64,000 bases of DNA from Novosphingobium album (ex Liu et al. 2023) (lineage in GTDB: Bacteria > Pseudomonadota > Alphaproteobacteria > Sphingomonadales > Sphingomonadaceae). Below the pieces are notes generated by a model. The model saw only the letters and a program-made list of their open reading frames with translations, searched no databases and was not told the DNA's origin. The stretch's first letter is position 1; the number at the start of each line of letters is the position of its first letter. Location of the stretch: positions 1 to 64,000 of the forward strand of contig NZ_JARESE010000015.1 in NCBI RefSeq assembly GCF_029076845.1, in the 5' to 3' direction. A program made the position numbers and the translations under genes. Shown piece after piece: positions 1 through 8,559 of this stretch.

Positions 1-282
1 GCAAACAACCAGCATGAAGGAGCGAGACTCTACCTCTGAATGGTAACAATCAGGCGAGCACGTCACAGTTTGAAGTGCGGTGGATTGGATTGCTGCATCG
101 CAGGGGATGCGCAAGACCCCATCCTTCGGAAGCGTGCAAATTGCAGTGGACAATGGTGGACGAAAGTAATAGCTTGGTTATTTTGTTAAAGTTTCAGGAT
201 GACGCGCGAGAGGACTCAAAACCTCCTAATTCTTCTCCAGTGAAGTGATTTATGAGGGTATGTTTCATAGAAATGAATTGAC

Positions 283-668
283 TTATATTTCTGAATAAAT
301 TTCTTGAACGAAACTTATAAGTTCTCTTCTGGCATCGCGCTGCCGCTCGGCCTTCCAGGTGCAGACAAAGGCGGCGACGCGGTTGTAGGATCCGTCATAG
401 CCCAGCGCAACCAGATCGGCATGCATCTGCCTGGCCGTGCGGCGCTGCCTGCGCGATCGACCCGTCTCAATCCGCAGCCATGCCGACAGCTTCTCGGCGA
501 ACGGGTCCAGCTTGCTCGGCCGCTCGGGAACCCTGAACTTCGGCTCCACGGTGCCCGCGCGCAGGTACTTGCGGATCGTATTGCGCGACAGTCCGGTGCG
601 TCGCTCAATCTCCCGGATCGGCTTCCTGCGCTGAAATGCCAGCGCCGGATTACGCTCAATAACGCCAT
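283..668 (-). pseudogene. istA: Truncated, frameshifted IS21 transposase IstA
   Basis: The readable frame encodes IERNPALAFQRRK, then REIERRTGLSRNTIRKYL (the N-terminal helix-turn-helix of IstA), then MEPKFRVPERPSKLDPFAEK. It continues to about 130 residues, where it changes to an unrelated tail and stops at 283. The likely start at 668 (ATG GCG) is out of frame with the IERNP segment; one G appears to be missing just after it. The DDE catalytic domain of the roughly 500-residue family is absent, so the product cannot transpose. Family assignment is from recognised sequence; the exact break with host DNA is inferred. Confidence 0.75.
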
Positions 669-721
669 GTCGATCACTCCTTGATCCCCCGACGCAAATG
701 CCAGGGGGAAGCTCAGAACAT

Positions 722-775
722 GGGTCACTTCTCAGTGGAAACTTTGGAGCCTCCCGGGTCAGCTCTCAGCGGAAA
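722..775. repeat. IS21 terminal direct repeats (two 20-bp copies)
   Basis: The copies at 722-741 and 756-775 differ at three positions and are spaced 34 bp start to start. In IS21 elements such repeats near the ends are transposase binding sites. They fix the left boundary of the remnant. Confidence 0.7.
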
Positions 776-992
776 TCAACAAGCTAGGGTTCTACTGGCC
801 ATTGCTGGGTCGTTTGGTGATTGATAGTATCCTCAAGTGACTGATGCAAAAAGATAAACTGAAAGCGCTTCCACCCTGATCGCCGCCGGGAGTGGGTCAA
901 AGACCTTTCAGAAAGCAACAATCGCCCCCTAAAGCCAATGACCTTCCAGCCGTTAACCAGCGGTTTTTCTTGCGAAAATGGTTTTGAGAAGG

Positions 993-1068
993 TGGTGCCG
1001 CAGAAGGGACTCGAACCCCCGACCCCAACATTACGAATGTCGTGCTCTACCAGCTGAGCTACTGCGGC
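993..1068 (-). tRNA. tRNA-Thr, anticodon CGT
   Basis: On the minus strand the sequence folds as a complete 76-nt tRNA. The acceptor stem is GCCGCAG/CTGCGGC, the D arm contains GCTCAGCTGGTAGAGC, and the anticodon stem CGACA/TGTTG has loop TTCGTAA. The T arm carries GGTTCGAGTCC, the discriminator base is A, and CCA is encoded. Anticodon CGT reads threonine codon ACG. Its 3' end faces the IS21 remnant and lower-GC DNA, the usual orientation for an island integrated at a tRNA 3' end, but no integrase or duplicated 3' end is visible here. Confidence 0.95.
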
Positions 1069-1236
1069 GTGCCTTGGGCCTGGGCCCCGGACAGGGGGCG
1101 GCGTTTACCGGGGGTGGGCGGTTGGTGCAAGGGGCTTTGCGCATGGGCGAGGCGGGTAACCGCGTTGCCGCCTGGTGCGCGCGCGATATGGTGGCGGGGG
1201 GGCGTCATCGGGCGAAGCCGGGGGAGGGGACGGCGC

Positions 1237-1775
1237 ATGGGCGAGGCGGGCGAATTCAGCCAGGTGCGCTATGAGATGCCGGTGCCGCTGGTCGCGCGGA
1301 TCGTGCTGGCGCGGGGGGGCGATCGTTGCGGCCGACGATGCGCGGCTTCCCGACAACACCGGCTCCGACATGAGCGTGCCCGGCGTCGAGTTCTTCGCCC
1401 ATCCGTTCGAGCCGGGCATGCGGCGGGCCAAGCAGTTCCTGTTCACCGACGGCTGGCTATCAGCCCATGCGGCGGCTGCGGCGGGCATGGTCAACGAAGT
1501 GGTGCCGCGTGCGGCGCTGGAGGCGCGTGCCCTCGAGCTGGCGGGGGAGATCGCGCGGACCGATCGCTCCACGCTCAAGCTCATCAAGGCTTCAGGATGC
1601 CATGGGTCGCCGCCAGGCGATGCAGATGGCCTTTGCCAATCACCAGATCGGAGGCTTGCAGAATATGCTGGTGCACGGCTTTCCGATCGACCTCTCGCGT
1701 TTGCCGGAAACCGTGCGCGCCCATCTGGAAGTCGTGCTGGCGCAGGCGCGCGCGACCGAGGGCCAGGACGGGTAG
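1237..1775 (+). pseudogene. Degraded enoyl-CoA hydratase/crotonase
   Basis: A GGGGAGGGGA ribosome site precedes ATG 1237, giving MGEAGEFSQVRYEMP and then VARIVLARGG, a recognisable crotonase N-terminus. The frame is then lost. A second frame carries a middle-to-late segment (PGVEFFAHPFEPGMRRAKQF, then GMVNEVVP and LELAGEIAR). After another shift near 1590 comes a C-terminal piece (GRRQAMQMAFANHQIG, HLEVVLAQARA). About 80-100 residues around the oxyanion-hole region are missing between the first two pieces. At least one deletion and two frame changes make a functional crotonase impossible. It probably belonged to the same acyl-CoA metabolism as the downstream genes. Confidence 0.65.
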
Positions 1776-1999
1776 GGGGGTGTTCGTGCTCGTGAGGCGG
1801 CGTGGACAAATTCGGGTGCCACGCGATGCGGTGATTAGCAGTTCCTTACATTCACTCGTCGCCTCTGCTTTGAGACGGGGTTCCGCCGTTCTCGCTTCCC
1901 CGATCGGGAGAAAGGAGCTGGACCTGGGCTCAAGGCCGGGGTGACGGGAAAAAGAATGTGGACATGCTTTGGCTATCCCCGGAAGCCGGCCGTCCGCCT

Positions 2000-2018
2000 G
2001 CGTGGATTTCGTCCACGC
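2000..2018 (-). terminator. Hairpin after the DUF1214 gene
   Basis: GCGTGGA-N5-TCCACGC forms a 7-bp perfect stem starting four bases after the stop of the minus-strand DUF1214 gene. No T-run follows, so it may act as an mRNA 3'-end stabiliser or a weak terminator. Confidence 0.4.
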
Positions 2019-2021
2019 CGC

Positions 2022-3257
2022 CTAAATCCCGAAGCGCAGCTTGATCGCGCGATAGCGTTCGAGCAGCATCGTGGCGCGTTCCTCCGGGCTCACCATCGCG
2101 GTGTCGGCGGGCAGATGGGCGAGCACGTCGGCGCGCTTGACCAGCCGGGTGCGGAAGGTCGCCGGGTTCTGGCTCATCAGGTTGCGATAGGTCAGATTGC
2201 CGTCGGAGAATCCTTGGGAATCCAGCCAGTTGTGCACGCCGGGATCGTCATGGGCGATGACCAGGCGCACGACCTTGTCCGCATCGACGACCGTGCGGGC
2301 CGGCGTGTAGCTGGTCGGGCGGTGGAGGAAATCCATCGAGCCGACGAAGACCCCGCCCATGCCGAAGATCCAGAAGCCATCGTGCCAGTCCATCTCGACG
2401 ATCAGCGCCTCGTCGGGCTGGAGCCGCCAGATCATGTGCGCGGCCATGCGTCCGCGCCTGGTGTCGTCGGCGGTGTTGGCGGACTTGTCGGCGGGGAACT
2501 GGTTGCGCTGGTCGGGATCGCACACCCCGCGCGAGGTCAGCCAGGAATGCTCGGGCCAGTCGCGCATCAGGCCGGTCACGAAATCGCCGGCCCAGTCCAT
2601 CGCCTCGATCATCCGGTCCGGGCCGGGCAGGGGGCGCGGGGTATCCATGCCGATACGCTCGATCGTGAGCGTGGTAGGCGTCTCGCCCCAGGTGTCGAAG
2701 GCTTCGCGGATGAATAGCTTGCGGCTGCCCGGCGTCGTCGGCAGCCAGTTGCCGGGGCGCTCCCCGCCGCCGATGAACAGTTCGAAATTCCCATCGGCAT
2801 CGGTCTGGAGCTGATGGCCGAGGATGTTGCGCTCGGGAATGTCGCCGAACGGTTCGTGCAGGCTCGGCCAGTCGGTGCCGGGGATCGTCTGGGGCCGGGG
2901 GCCTTGCACGGTGAGGTTAAGCCAGCGCGCGGTGCCGCGCTTGCCGGTGAGGCGATAGCTGTGCTCGCCCGAGATCCACGCCTGCCGATAGGTGAAATCG
3001 GAGACGTCGCCGCCCAGCTTCATCGTCGGCGTGGTGAAGTAATGGATCTGCGGATAGGCCGCGTCCTTCGTTTCCAGCGCCAGGTCGAAGGCTTGCCCAA
3101 GGTTCTGCGTCAGGAAACGATAGGCATCGGCGCGATGGATCGGCGCGGGCGGATTGGCCTGCTTGAACGCTTTGTCGCCCGCGTCCCTGAGCCGGTCGCA
3201 GAAGCGGTCCCACCCGGCCTTGAGATCGTTGTCGGCAGGTCCGTCGCCATAGGCCAT
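2022..3257 (-). CDS. DUF1214 domain-containing protein
   Basis: This 411-residue soluble protein has no signal peptide or membrane segment. The region around residues 75-180 (DFTYRQAWISGEHSYRLTG) and the C-terminal half (HMIWRLQPDEALIVEMDWHD, then the segment with TPARTVVDADKVVRLV) are of the DUF1214 type seen repeatedly in sphingomonad and mycobacterial catabolic clusters. No enzymatic role is established for the family. The next gene upstream, the TIM-barrel protein, ends at 3260, two bases before this start, so the two are co-transcribed with the sulfotransferase and the LLM oxidoreductase further upstream. The family call is from recognition; function is unknown. Confidence 0.75.
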   Translation of the reverse strand: MAYGDGPADNDLKAGWDRFCDRLRDAGDKAFKQANPPAPIHRADAYRFLTQNLGQAFDLALETKDAAYPQIHYFTTPTMKLGGDVSDFTYRQAWISGEHSYRLTGKRGTARWLNLTVQGPRPQTIPGTDWPSLHEPFGDIPERNILGHQLQTDADGNFELFIGGGERPGNWLPTTPGSRKLFIREAFDTWGETPTTLTIERIGMDTPRPLPGPDRMIEAMDWAGDFVTGLMRDWPEHSWLTSRGVCDPDQRNQFPADKSANTADDTRRGRMAAHMIWRLQPDEALIVEMDWHDGFWIFGMGGVFVGSMDFLHRPTSYTPARTVVDADKVVRLVIAHDDPGVHNWLDSQGFSDGNLTYRNLMSQNPATFRTRLVKRADVLAHLPADTAMVSPEERATMLLERYRAIKLRFGI

Positions 3258-3259
3258 CG

Positions 3260-4069
3260 TCAGGCTCCCAGCCGTGTCAGCATGTTGGAAAGTGTTTCGG
3301 CGGCGCGCGAGGAGGCGGCGCGCACGCCTTCGGCCTCGATCCGCGGGCCGACCAGTTCAAGGTCGAACACGCCTTCGTAGCCGGCATCGAGCAGCCAGCC
3401 GATCTGGCGTTCCAGCGGGACGCAGCCGTCGCCCGGCACCGCGCGGCAGGGCGTGCTGCGATCGCCCAGCACATAGTCGCTCACCTGGACCAGCCCGGTC
3501 AGCGGCATGGCGCGGGCGAACTTTTCCCGAAGCCCGCCTTCGAACCAGCCCGCGCCCAGATCGATGCACACGCCGATCCCGGCCAGTTCGGCCAGGCGGA
3601 TGGTATCGTCGATGGTGTGGGCGATATGGATGTCGGCATTGAAGCAGTTGGCGTTCTCGACCAGCAGCCGCACGCCGCGTGCGGCGGCCAGATCGCGGCA
3701 GGGCGCGATCAGTTCGGCGAGGCGCGTCGCCGCCGCTTCCCAGTCCAGCCCGCCGCGCCCGCCAGTGACGATGTAGAGCTGCGGCGCGCCCAGCGTGGCG
3801 GCCGCCTCGATCGCCTCGTTCAGCCGCAGCGCCGCCTCGCCCTCGTCCCGCTCGATGTCGGGGAAGCGGGCGAAGGGCTGGTTCAGCGTGGTCGCGCGCG
3901 GGCCGCCCGCCGCCAGCGCCGCCTGCGCCTCGGCCAGCACGCCTTCGCCCAGCAGGTGCGGGTTGACCATGGTCATATGGCCGATGCCCGTCGAACGGCA
4001 GAATTCGACGAAGGCGGTGGTGCCTTCGGCCACGAACCCCACCTGATGCAGGCAGACGCGCGCGTGCAT
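3260..4069 (-). CDS. Sugar phosphate isomerase/epimerase-like TIM-barrel protein
   Basis: This is 269 residues, the usual size of the AP-endonuclease-2/xylose isomerase-like TIM-barrel family. Metal-ligand positions expected for the family are visible: the E in LLVENANCF (about residue 137), DLGAGW (about 171) with an acidic residue and aromatic, and GVFDLELVGP near residue 235 with the terminal catalytic Glu. Such proteins isomerise or epimerise keto-sugars or similar polyols using a divalent metal. The gene sits between the DUF1214 and sulfotransferase genes with gaps of a few bases, so it belongs to one operon. The real substrate cannot be told from sequence and may not be a sugar. Confidence 0.75.
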   Translation of the reverse strand: MHARVCLHQVGFVAEGTTAFVEFCRSTGIGHMTMVNPHLLGEGVLAEAQAALAAGGPRATTLNQPFARFPDIERDEGEAALRLNEAIEAAATLGAPQLYIVTGGRGGLDWEAAATRLAELIAPCRDLAAARGVRLLVENANCFNADIHIAHTIDDTIRLAELAGIGVCIDLGAGWFEGGLREKFARAMPLTGLVQVSDYVLGDRSTPCRAVPGDGCVPLERQIGWLLDAGYEGVFDLELVGPRIEAEGVRAASSRAAETLSNMLTRLGA

Positions 4070-4075
4070 GGCGCC

Positions 4076-5257
4076 CTAGTCCCGCTTCTCGATCGGCACG
4101 TCGAAGCGTTCGCGGAACGGGCGGAATTCCTCATAGAGCGCGTCAAGGTCATAACCCGCGTCGGTCAGCACCTTGGTCGAGTAATGGAACTTGCCATGCC
4201 GGTCGCCCTTGTTGTTGGCCAGGTAATCGCGCATCGCCGCTTCGGCCCGCGGCGTGTATTCGCGGCCGGCGAACGCGTAGTAGCCGCGCAGCGTGCCGAT
4301 CGGATCAGCCACGAAGTCCCTATAACGCACATGGTGGATGCGCGGATCGTCGGTCAGCGGGTTCGCCATGGTATTGCCGATCGACCAGCGCACGCGTTCC
4401 AGGTGCATCCTGGCTTCGGCAACAAGGTCGATCTTGCCGACGATGCCTTCCATGATGTCGGCCATCATCATCGTCGAACTGGCCGCCACCATCACCGGAT
4501 CGCGGTGCAGCCACACCAGCGTGGCGTCGGGATAGGCATCGAAGAATTCCTTGAGGCGCATGGTGTGGAAGCCCTTGAGTACCCAGTACTTCTTCGGCCG
4601 GTTGTACTGGAAGGCTTGCAGCATCGCCTTGTGGATGCGGTATTGCGCCGTCGGATCGGTCGGCAGGCCCATCGACAGGTTCTGCATCGGCACGCGCCAC
4701 CAGGCGGTGGGCGTCATCACCCGGAAGTCGAAGGCCCAGGTCCGCTCATCCTCGGGCAAGCCATCGCCCAGCATGTCGTTGTAGGGGTGGCAATGCAGCC
4801 ATTTCCACATTTTCGCATTGATCTCGCGCCATTCCTCGTCGGCCAGCGCGAGGCGCGGATCGATGCCCGCCACCGTGCCCGGCGGCGGCGAGGGGTGCAT
4901 CACTTCCCAGAAGCGCAGCGCCCGCGCATCGGGATCGACCGACATCAGCGCGTGCATCAGCGTGGTGCCCGAACGCGGCTCGCCACTGGCGAACATCGGC
5001 CGCTCGATCACCTCGTCGGCCAGCGGATAGTCCTTGCGGTCCTGGAAGAACCGCAGCCGGTCGGTCAGCAGCCAGTGGATGTTCCGGGCCGCCGCCTCGC
5101 GCCCGGCCGCGTCCATCGGGATCGAATTGATATGCGCCACGGCCAGGCAAAAGCGTTCGGCAAAGCCGTCATCGGCCCAGTCGGACAGGCCGGTTTCGCC
5201 CTTCGCGCGATCGAGCAGGGCTGCGGCGTCCAGCTTGCCTTCGGCGATCGTCGCCAT
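4076..5257 (-). CDS. Sulfotransferase family protein (copy 1)
   Basis: This 393-residue product carries the PAPS 5'-phosphosulfate-binding loop GEPRSGTT at residues 92-99, the 3'-phosphate-binding segment VWLHRDPVMVAAS at 248-260 and the family signature YWVLKGFHTMRL around 224. These place it with the large bacterial sulfotransferase family that moves a sulfuryl group from PAPS to a hydroxyl of a small molecule or lipid. The ATG at 5257 is preceded by AGCATGG context and begins MATIAEGKLD; longer readings in this frame are only the shadow of the upstream gene. It lies 2 bases after the LLM oxidoreductase stop, so the two are tightly coupled. The acceptor is unknown; a second copy lies at 12722-13867. 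Confidence 0.85.
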   Translation of the reverse strand: MATIAEGKLDAAALLDRAKGETGLSDWADDGFAERFCLAVAHINSIPMDAAGREAAARNIHWLLTDRLRFFQDRKDYPLADEVIERPMFASGEPRSGTTLMHALMSVDPDARALRFWEVMHPSPPPGTVAGIDPRLALADEEWREINAKMWKWLHCHPYNDMLGDGLPEDERTWAFDFRVMTPTAWWRVPMQNLSMGLPTDPTAQYRIHKAMLQAFQYNRPKKYWVLKGFHTMRLKEFFDAYPDATLVWLHRDPVMVAASSTMMMADIMEGIVGKIDLVAEARMHLERVRWSIGNTMANPLTDDPRIHHVRYRDFVADPIGTLRGYYAFAGREYTPRAEAAMRDYLANNKGDRHGKFHYSTKVLTDAGYDLDALYEEFRPFRERFDVPIEKRD

Positions 5258-5259
5258 GC

Positions 5260-6378
5260 TCACCCCTCCACCAGCTTCTGGATCTCGTCCTCGGTCTCGC
5301 GGACCTTGGCGGCGGAATTGGCGCTGAAGCGGATGCCGCCCATCGCGCCATATTCCATCAGCTTGTAGACGCGCATCCCGGCATCGGCGAAGCCCTTGAT
5401 CTTGGCGGCGACCTGTTTGGGCGTGCCGACCGGGAAGATATCGCGGATCATCCGCGTGTCGAGCTCCTCGCAGAACCGGATCATCCGTTCGCGCGTCAAG
5501 ACGTGCGGATCGAAATCCATGATCCCGCGCCAGTTCGATCCCATCGGGTGCTGATAGCCGAACTGTTCGACATCCTTGGCATTGAGCATGGCGATGATCG
5601 ACTTGACCATCGGCTGCTCCAGCATCTCGTCGATCTCGCCCTCGTCGCCGATCAGGCAGATCTGGGTGAGCGCGGGCGTGAAGCCCGCCATGTCGCGCCC
5701 CACCGCCTCGCCCGCGTCGGTGATGGTCTTGAGCTTGGCGGCATAGTCCTCGGGCGTGTAGGAGCCGGCCGGCCACCAGCCGTCGGCCTCGCGCCCGGTG
5801 ATACCCAGCATACGCGGGCCGGCCGCGCCCATCCAGATCGGCGGCGCCTTGCCATCGTAGAATTCGGTATCCATCCGCGCGTGTTCGAGCTTGTAGAACT
5901 CGCCCTCGAAATCCACCGGGCCATCCGAATGCCACAGCAGCTTGATCACCTTGATCGATTCCTCCAGCCGGCTGACCGGCTTTCGGAAATCGAAGCCGTA
6001 AGGCACGGTGTTTTCCAGCTCGCCCGAGCCCAGGCCCAGGATGAAGCGGCCTTTCGACAGATGGCTGATGGTCAGCGCCGATTGCGCCAGCAGCGAGGGG
6101 TGGCGGCGCACCGTGTCGATCACCGTGGTGGCAAGCGGGGTGTTCTTCGTCAGCACGGCGGCGGCCGCGCTCACCGCCATGCCGTCCAGGTGGCGGTGCG
6201 GGCTGGGCGATGCCTTGGCCAGATCGGTGAATTCGGGCGTCCAGATCGAATCGGGCCAGAAGCTGACCATGTGATCGGGCAGCCAGATCGAATGGTAGCG
6301 GCCCGAATCGTATTCGCCGACCATGTCGATGCCCAAGGGCAGGGTGGTGCGCAGGAACGCCGCGGGTTGCACTTTCAT
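5260..6378 (-). CDS. LLM class flavin-dependent oxidoreductase
   Basis: The 372-residue protein has the bacterial-luciferase-like (LLM/F420- or FMN-dependent) TIM-barrel fold signatures: SIWLPDHM at about 30, LATTVIDTVRRHPSLLAQSA at about 90-110, KGRFILGLGSGELEN at about 125 and PPIWMGAAGPRMLGI near 205. The family includes alkane/alkene monooxygenases, methylene-H4MPT reductases and glucose-6-phosphate dehydrogenases; whether it uses FMN or F420 cannot be decided here. It is the first gene of the minus operon with the sulfotransferase, TIM barrel and DUF1214 protein. It diverges from a LuxR-type regulator across 127 bp. It is about 11 kb from a LuxC/LuxE-like pair, but its closest look is to F420-type enzymes, not LuxA. 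Confidence 0.85.
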   Translation of the reverse strand: MKVQPAAFLRTTLPLGIDMVGEYDSGRYHSIWLPDHMVSFWPDSIWTPEFTDLAKASPSPHRHLDGMAVSAAAAVLTKNTPLATTVIDTVRRHPSLLAQSALTISHLSKGRFILGLGSGELENTVPYGFDFRKPVSRLEESIKVIKLLWHSDGPVDFEGEFYKLEHARMDTEFYDGKAPPIWMGAAGPRMLGITGREADGWWPAGSYTPEDYAAKLKTITDAGEAVGRDMAGFTPALTQICLIGDEGEIDEMLEQPMVKSIIAMLNAKDVEQFGYQHPMGSNWRGIMDFDPHVLTRERMIRFCEELDTRMIRDIFPVGTPKQVAAKIKGFADAGMRVYKLMEYGAMGGIRFSANSAAKVRETEDEIQKLVEG

Positions 6379-6470
6379 CGCCGGTCCTCTTCCCGATGCG
6401 CCGGACATGCGGAAGGGCCGGCGCGCCATTGTCTGGGCCGCAGTAGTGCGGTAGTGGCGGGGGCAAGGTA

Positions 6471-6486
6471 ATTCCCATTTGGGGAT
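6471..6486. promoter_or_regulatory. Dyad in the divergent LLM / LuxR-type promoter region
   Basis: ATTCCC-ATTT-GGGGAT is a near-perfect inverted repeat 20 bp upstream of the LuxR-type regulator start and 93 bp upstream of the LLM oxidoreductase start. Its place in the shared 127-bp region suggests a regulator binding site, possibly autoregulatory. This is inference from position and symmetry only. Confidence 0.3.
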
Positions 6487-6505
6487 AGAGGATACGGGGT
6501 AGAGG

Positions 6506-7618
6506 ATGCTTCGGGGCGAGGATGCTGCCCTGCTTCTGGAACCGCTGATCGCGGGCACGGTGGAAGACCCGCCGTGGGCCACGTTCCTGGCGCGCCTGCG
6601 CGCGCGGGTGGGGGGCGATTATGCCAGCATCGTGTTCCGGCCGCTGCCTTTCGGCACGCCCGAGGCGCGCGTGATCCACCTCTATTCCGGCCAGCCCTCG
6701 CCGCCCGGCGTTTCCAAGCATTATCGCGACAATCTCTATCGCCACGATCCGATGCCCTATCACCAGATGGCGGAAGGCCGGGTCTATGCGCTGGCCGAGT
6801 TGCTGCAGTTCGACGATCCCGATCATGTCGCCTTCCTGCGCGCGCTGCTGGTGCCGAGCGGGATGAACACGATGCGCATGATGCGCTTCGCCGAGCCGGG
6901 CGGGATCAGCGGCTGGGTGACGATCACGCGCACGCGGGGCGATTTCGCCGCCGAGGTGGATGCGTTGCTGGCCGATCTGGCGCCTTATCTCAGCGCCGCG
7001 CTGCGCGGCTTCGTCGCGCTGGAGCGGGAGCGGATGACCGCCGCCATCGCGACCGAGGCGGTGCGGCGGATGAGCTTTGGCTGGGTGACGCTGGACGAAA
7101 GTGGCCGCATCCTCGACGCCGATCTCAACGGCGCGGACCTGCTCGCCACGTCGGGCACGCTGGCGCGCGGCAAGGACGGACGGCTGACCGCGCGCGATCC
7201 CGATCTGCGGCGCGAGATCCTGGGCGCGATCCGCGCGCTGGCGGAAAATCCGCAGGCGCGCCCGCAAGCGATCGTGCTCAGCCGCGAGCCCTGGCTGGAC
7301 CTGCTGCTGGTCCCTTCGGCGCAGCGCATGGGCACGACGCAGGCCACCCCGGCGATCGTCGCTTACGTCCATGCCGACAACTGGTCCTCGGCCGATCGCT
7401 GCGACCAGCTTGGCCAGTTGTTCGACCTGGCGCCCAGCGAGGCGCGGCTGGCGCTGGCGCTGAGCCGGGGCATGTCGATCACCGAGGCTGCGGGCGAGCT
7501 GGGGCTGACGGTCGAATCGGCGCGGACCTATTCGAAGCGGATCTATGCCAAGACCGGCGCGCGCGGGCAGGCGGACCTCGTGCGGTTCATCCACCGCAGC
7601 GTGCTGGCCATCGCGTGA
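6506..7618 (+). CDS. LuxR-type helix-turn-helix transcriptional regulator
   Basis: The C-terminal 60 residues of this 370-residue protein (FDLAPSEARLALALSRGMS, then ITEAAGELGLTVESARTYSK) are a clear LuxR/GerE-type helix-turn-helix. The N-terminal 300 residues have no phosphoacceptor or recognised sensor signature; a central stretch (LDESGRILDADLNGADLL) resembles a PAS-like fold. ATG 6506 follows a GGGGTAGAGG ribosome-binding stretch. Proteins of this build in sphingomonads often control catabolic operons beside them, so the divergent LLM/sulfotransferase operon and the downstream SDR genes are the likely targets. The ligand is unknown. Confidence 0.8.
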   Translation: MLRGEDAALLLEPLIAGTVEDPPWATFLARLRARVGGDYASIVFRPLPFGTPEARVIHLYSGQPSPPGVSKHYRDNLYRHDPMPYHQMAEGRVYALAELLQFDDPDHVAFLRALLVPSGMNTMRMMRFAEPGGISGWVTITRTRGDFAAEVDALLADLAPYLSAALRGFVALERERMTAAIATEAVRRMSFGWVTLDESGRILDADLNGADLLATSGTLARGKDGRLTARDPDLRREILGAIRALAENPQARPQAIVLSREPWLDLLLVPSAQRMGTTQATPAIVAYVHADNWSSADRCDQLGQLFDLAPSEARLALALSRGMSITEAAGELGLTVESARTYSKRIYAKTGARGQADLVRFIHRSVLAIA

Positions 7619-7729
7619 GTACGCCGTGCGCGTGATTGGTATACTTTGCGCAGGTGATTTGACCACCTGTTCAGCAAAGACCATTGACAGCGCGGCCCCG
7701 GCAGGCCAGCGATTGGATACTTTTTGCAA

Positions 7730-7749
7730 GCCCCATAAGCCAATGGGGC
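7730..7749. promoter_or_regulatory. Inverted repeat upstream of the first SDR gene
   Basis: GCCCCAT-N6-ATGGGGC has 7-bp perfect arms and ends 24 bp before the SDR start at 7774. An imperfect direct repeat (GATTGGTATACTTTGCG near 7635 and GATTGGATACTTTTTGC near 7711) lies just upstream. The position suits an operator for the adjacent LuxR-type regulator; no binding data can be inferred. Confidence 0.35.
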
Positions 7750-7773
7750 GAATGACCGGGAGGATGGCAAGGC

Positions 7774-8526
7774 ATGTCGAAAACGCTCGAAGGCAAAGTC
7801 GCGCTTGTGACCGGGGCATCCTCGGGGATCGGCGAGGCGGCGGCGCTGTGCCTGGCTGAAGCGGGCGCCACCGTGGCGATGTCGGCGCGCCGGGCCGAGC
7901 GCCTGGCGGGGCTCGTCGCCAGGATCGAGGAGCTGGGCGGCAAGGCGCTGGCGATCCCCGGCGACATGAGCGTGGAGGCCGACGCGCGCAAGGCCGTCGC
8001 CGAAACCGTCGCCGCGTTCGGGCGGATCGACATCCTGGTCAATTCGGCCGGAGTGATGCAGGCGGGCGGCATCGAGAACTGCGATACCGAGCTTTACCGC
8101 CAGGTGATGGACATCAACCTGATGGGCACGGTCTATACTTGCGCCGAAGCGGTGCCGCACATGCTGGAGCAGGGAGTGGGCGATATCATCACCATCTCCT
8201 CGCTGGCGGGCCGCAAGGGCGGGCCGATGACCAGCGCCTATTCCGCCAGCAAGCACGCGGTCAATTTCATGACCGACGGTATGCGCCAGGAACTGGGCGG
8301 GCGGAACATCCGCGTCTGCACGCTGATGCCCGGCGCGACCGAGACCGAGGTGGGCGACAGCATCAAGGACCCCAACTGGCGCACCGCGATCCAGCAGCAC
8401 GTCAGCAAGGAAGGCGCGGTGAAGCCGCGCGACATCGGCGAGGCGATCGTTTTCATCCTGTCGATGCCGCGCCGGACGAACATCTCGGAAATCTCGATCC
8501 GTCCGACCATCGACACCACGGCCTGA
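7774..8526 (+). CDS. Short-chain dehydrogenase/reductase (SDR 1)
   Basis: This classical SDR of 250 residues has the cofactor loop TGASSGIG at 13-20, NSAG in place of NNAG at 90-93, and the catalytic set Ser142/143, Tyr156 and Lys160 (YSASK). The SARR segment after strand beta-2 (residues 37-40) favours NADP(H). The family interconverts alcohols and ketones. Start ATG 7774 follows GGGAGGATGG. SDR 2 follows 33 bp downstream on the same strand, so the two probably act in one pathway under the upstream LuxR-type regulator. Substrate unknown. Confidence 0.85.
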   Translation: MSKTLEGKVALVTGASSGIGEAAALCLAEAGATVAMSARRAERLAGLVARIEELGGKALAIPGDMSVEADARKAVAETVAAFGRIDILVNSAGVMQAGGIENCDTELYRQVMDINLMGTVYTCAEAVPHMLEQGVGDIITISSLAGRKGGPMTSAYSASKHAVNFMTDGMRQELGGRNIRVCTLMPGATETEVGDSIKDPNWRTAIQQHVSKEGAVKPRDIGEAIVFILSMPRRTNISEISIRPTIDTTA

Positions 8527-8559
8527 ACAAAGCCGACAGATACCAAGGGAGAAGACACA

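Larger units (their letters stand above)
283..781 (-). mobile_element. IS21-family insertion sequence remnant
   Basis: The outer end lies at about 781, where the minus strand begins TGTTGATTTCC, typical of IS21-type ends. Two near-identical 20-bp direct repeats follow at 756-775 and 722-741 (GGGTCA..TCTCAG.GGAAA), the multiple terminal repeats of this family. Behind them is the start of istA, cut off near 283. The istB partner and the second end are absent, so this is a dead fragment. The flanking DNA is visibly less GC-rich than the rest of the window. Confidence 0.8.

Noticed and set aside
1..282. Possible small gene or attachment site at the left edge
   Set aside because: No ORF with a ribosome site and no repeat of the tRNA-Thr 3' end was seen; it is less GC-rich DNA without a supported feature.
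3617..5368. A 583-codon plus-strand frame antisense to the sulfotransferase
   Set aside because: His/Arg/Gly-rich shadow of high-GC coding DNA with no domain; the opposite strand carries clear PAPS motifs.
5260..6378. LLM oxidoreductase as a bacterial luciferase partner of the LuxC/LuxE-like pair
   Set aside because: It lies 11 kb away in another operon, is single (no LuxB-like partner) and looks like the F420/FMN oxidoreductase branch; bioluminescence is not supported.
4076..7819. A 1247-codon open frame on the minus strand suggesting one giant fusion protein
   Set aside because: Only its last 393 codons read as a protein (sulfotransferase); the rest is low-complexity Arg/Ala sequence lying across the LLM oxidoreductase and the LuxR-type regulator in other frames.
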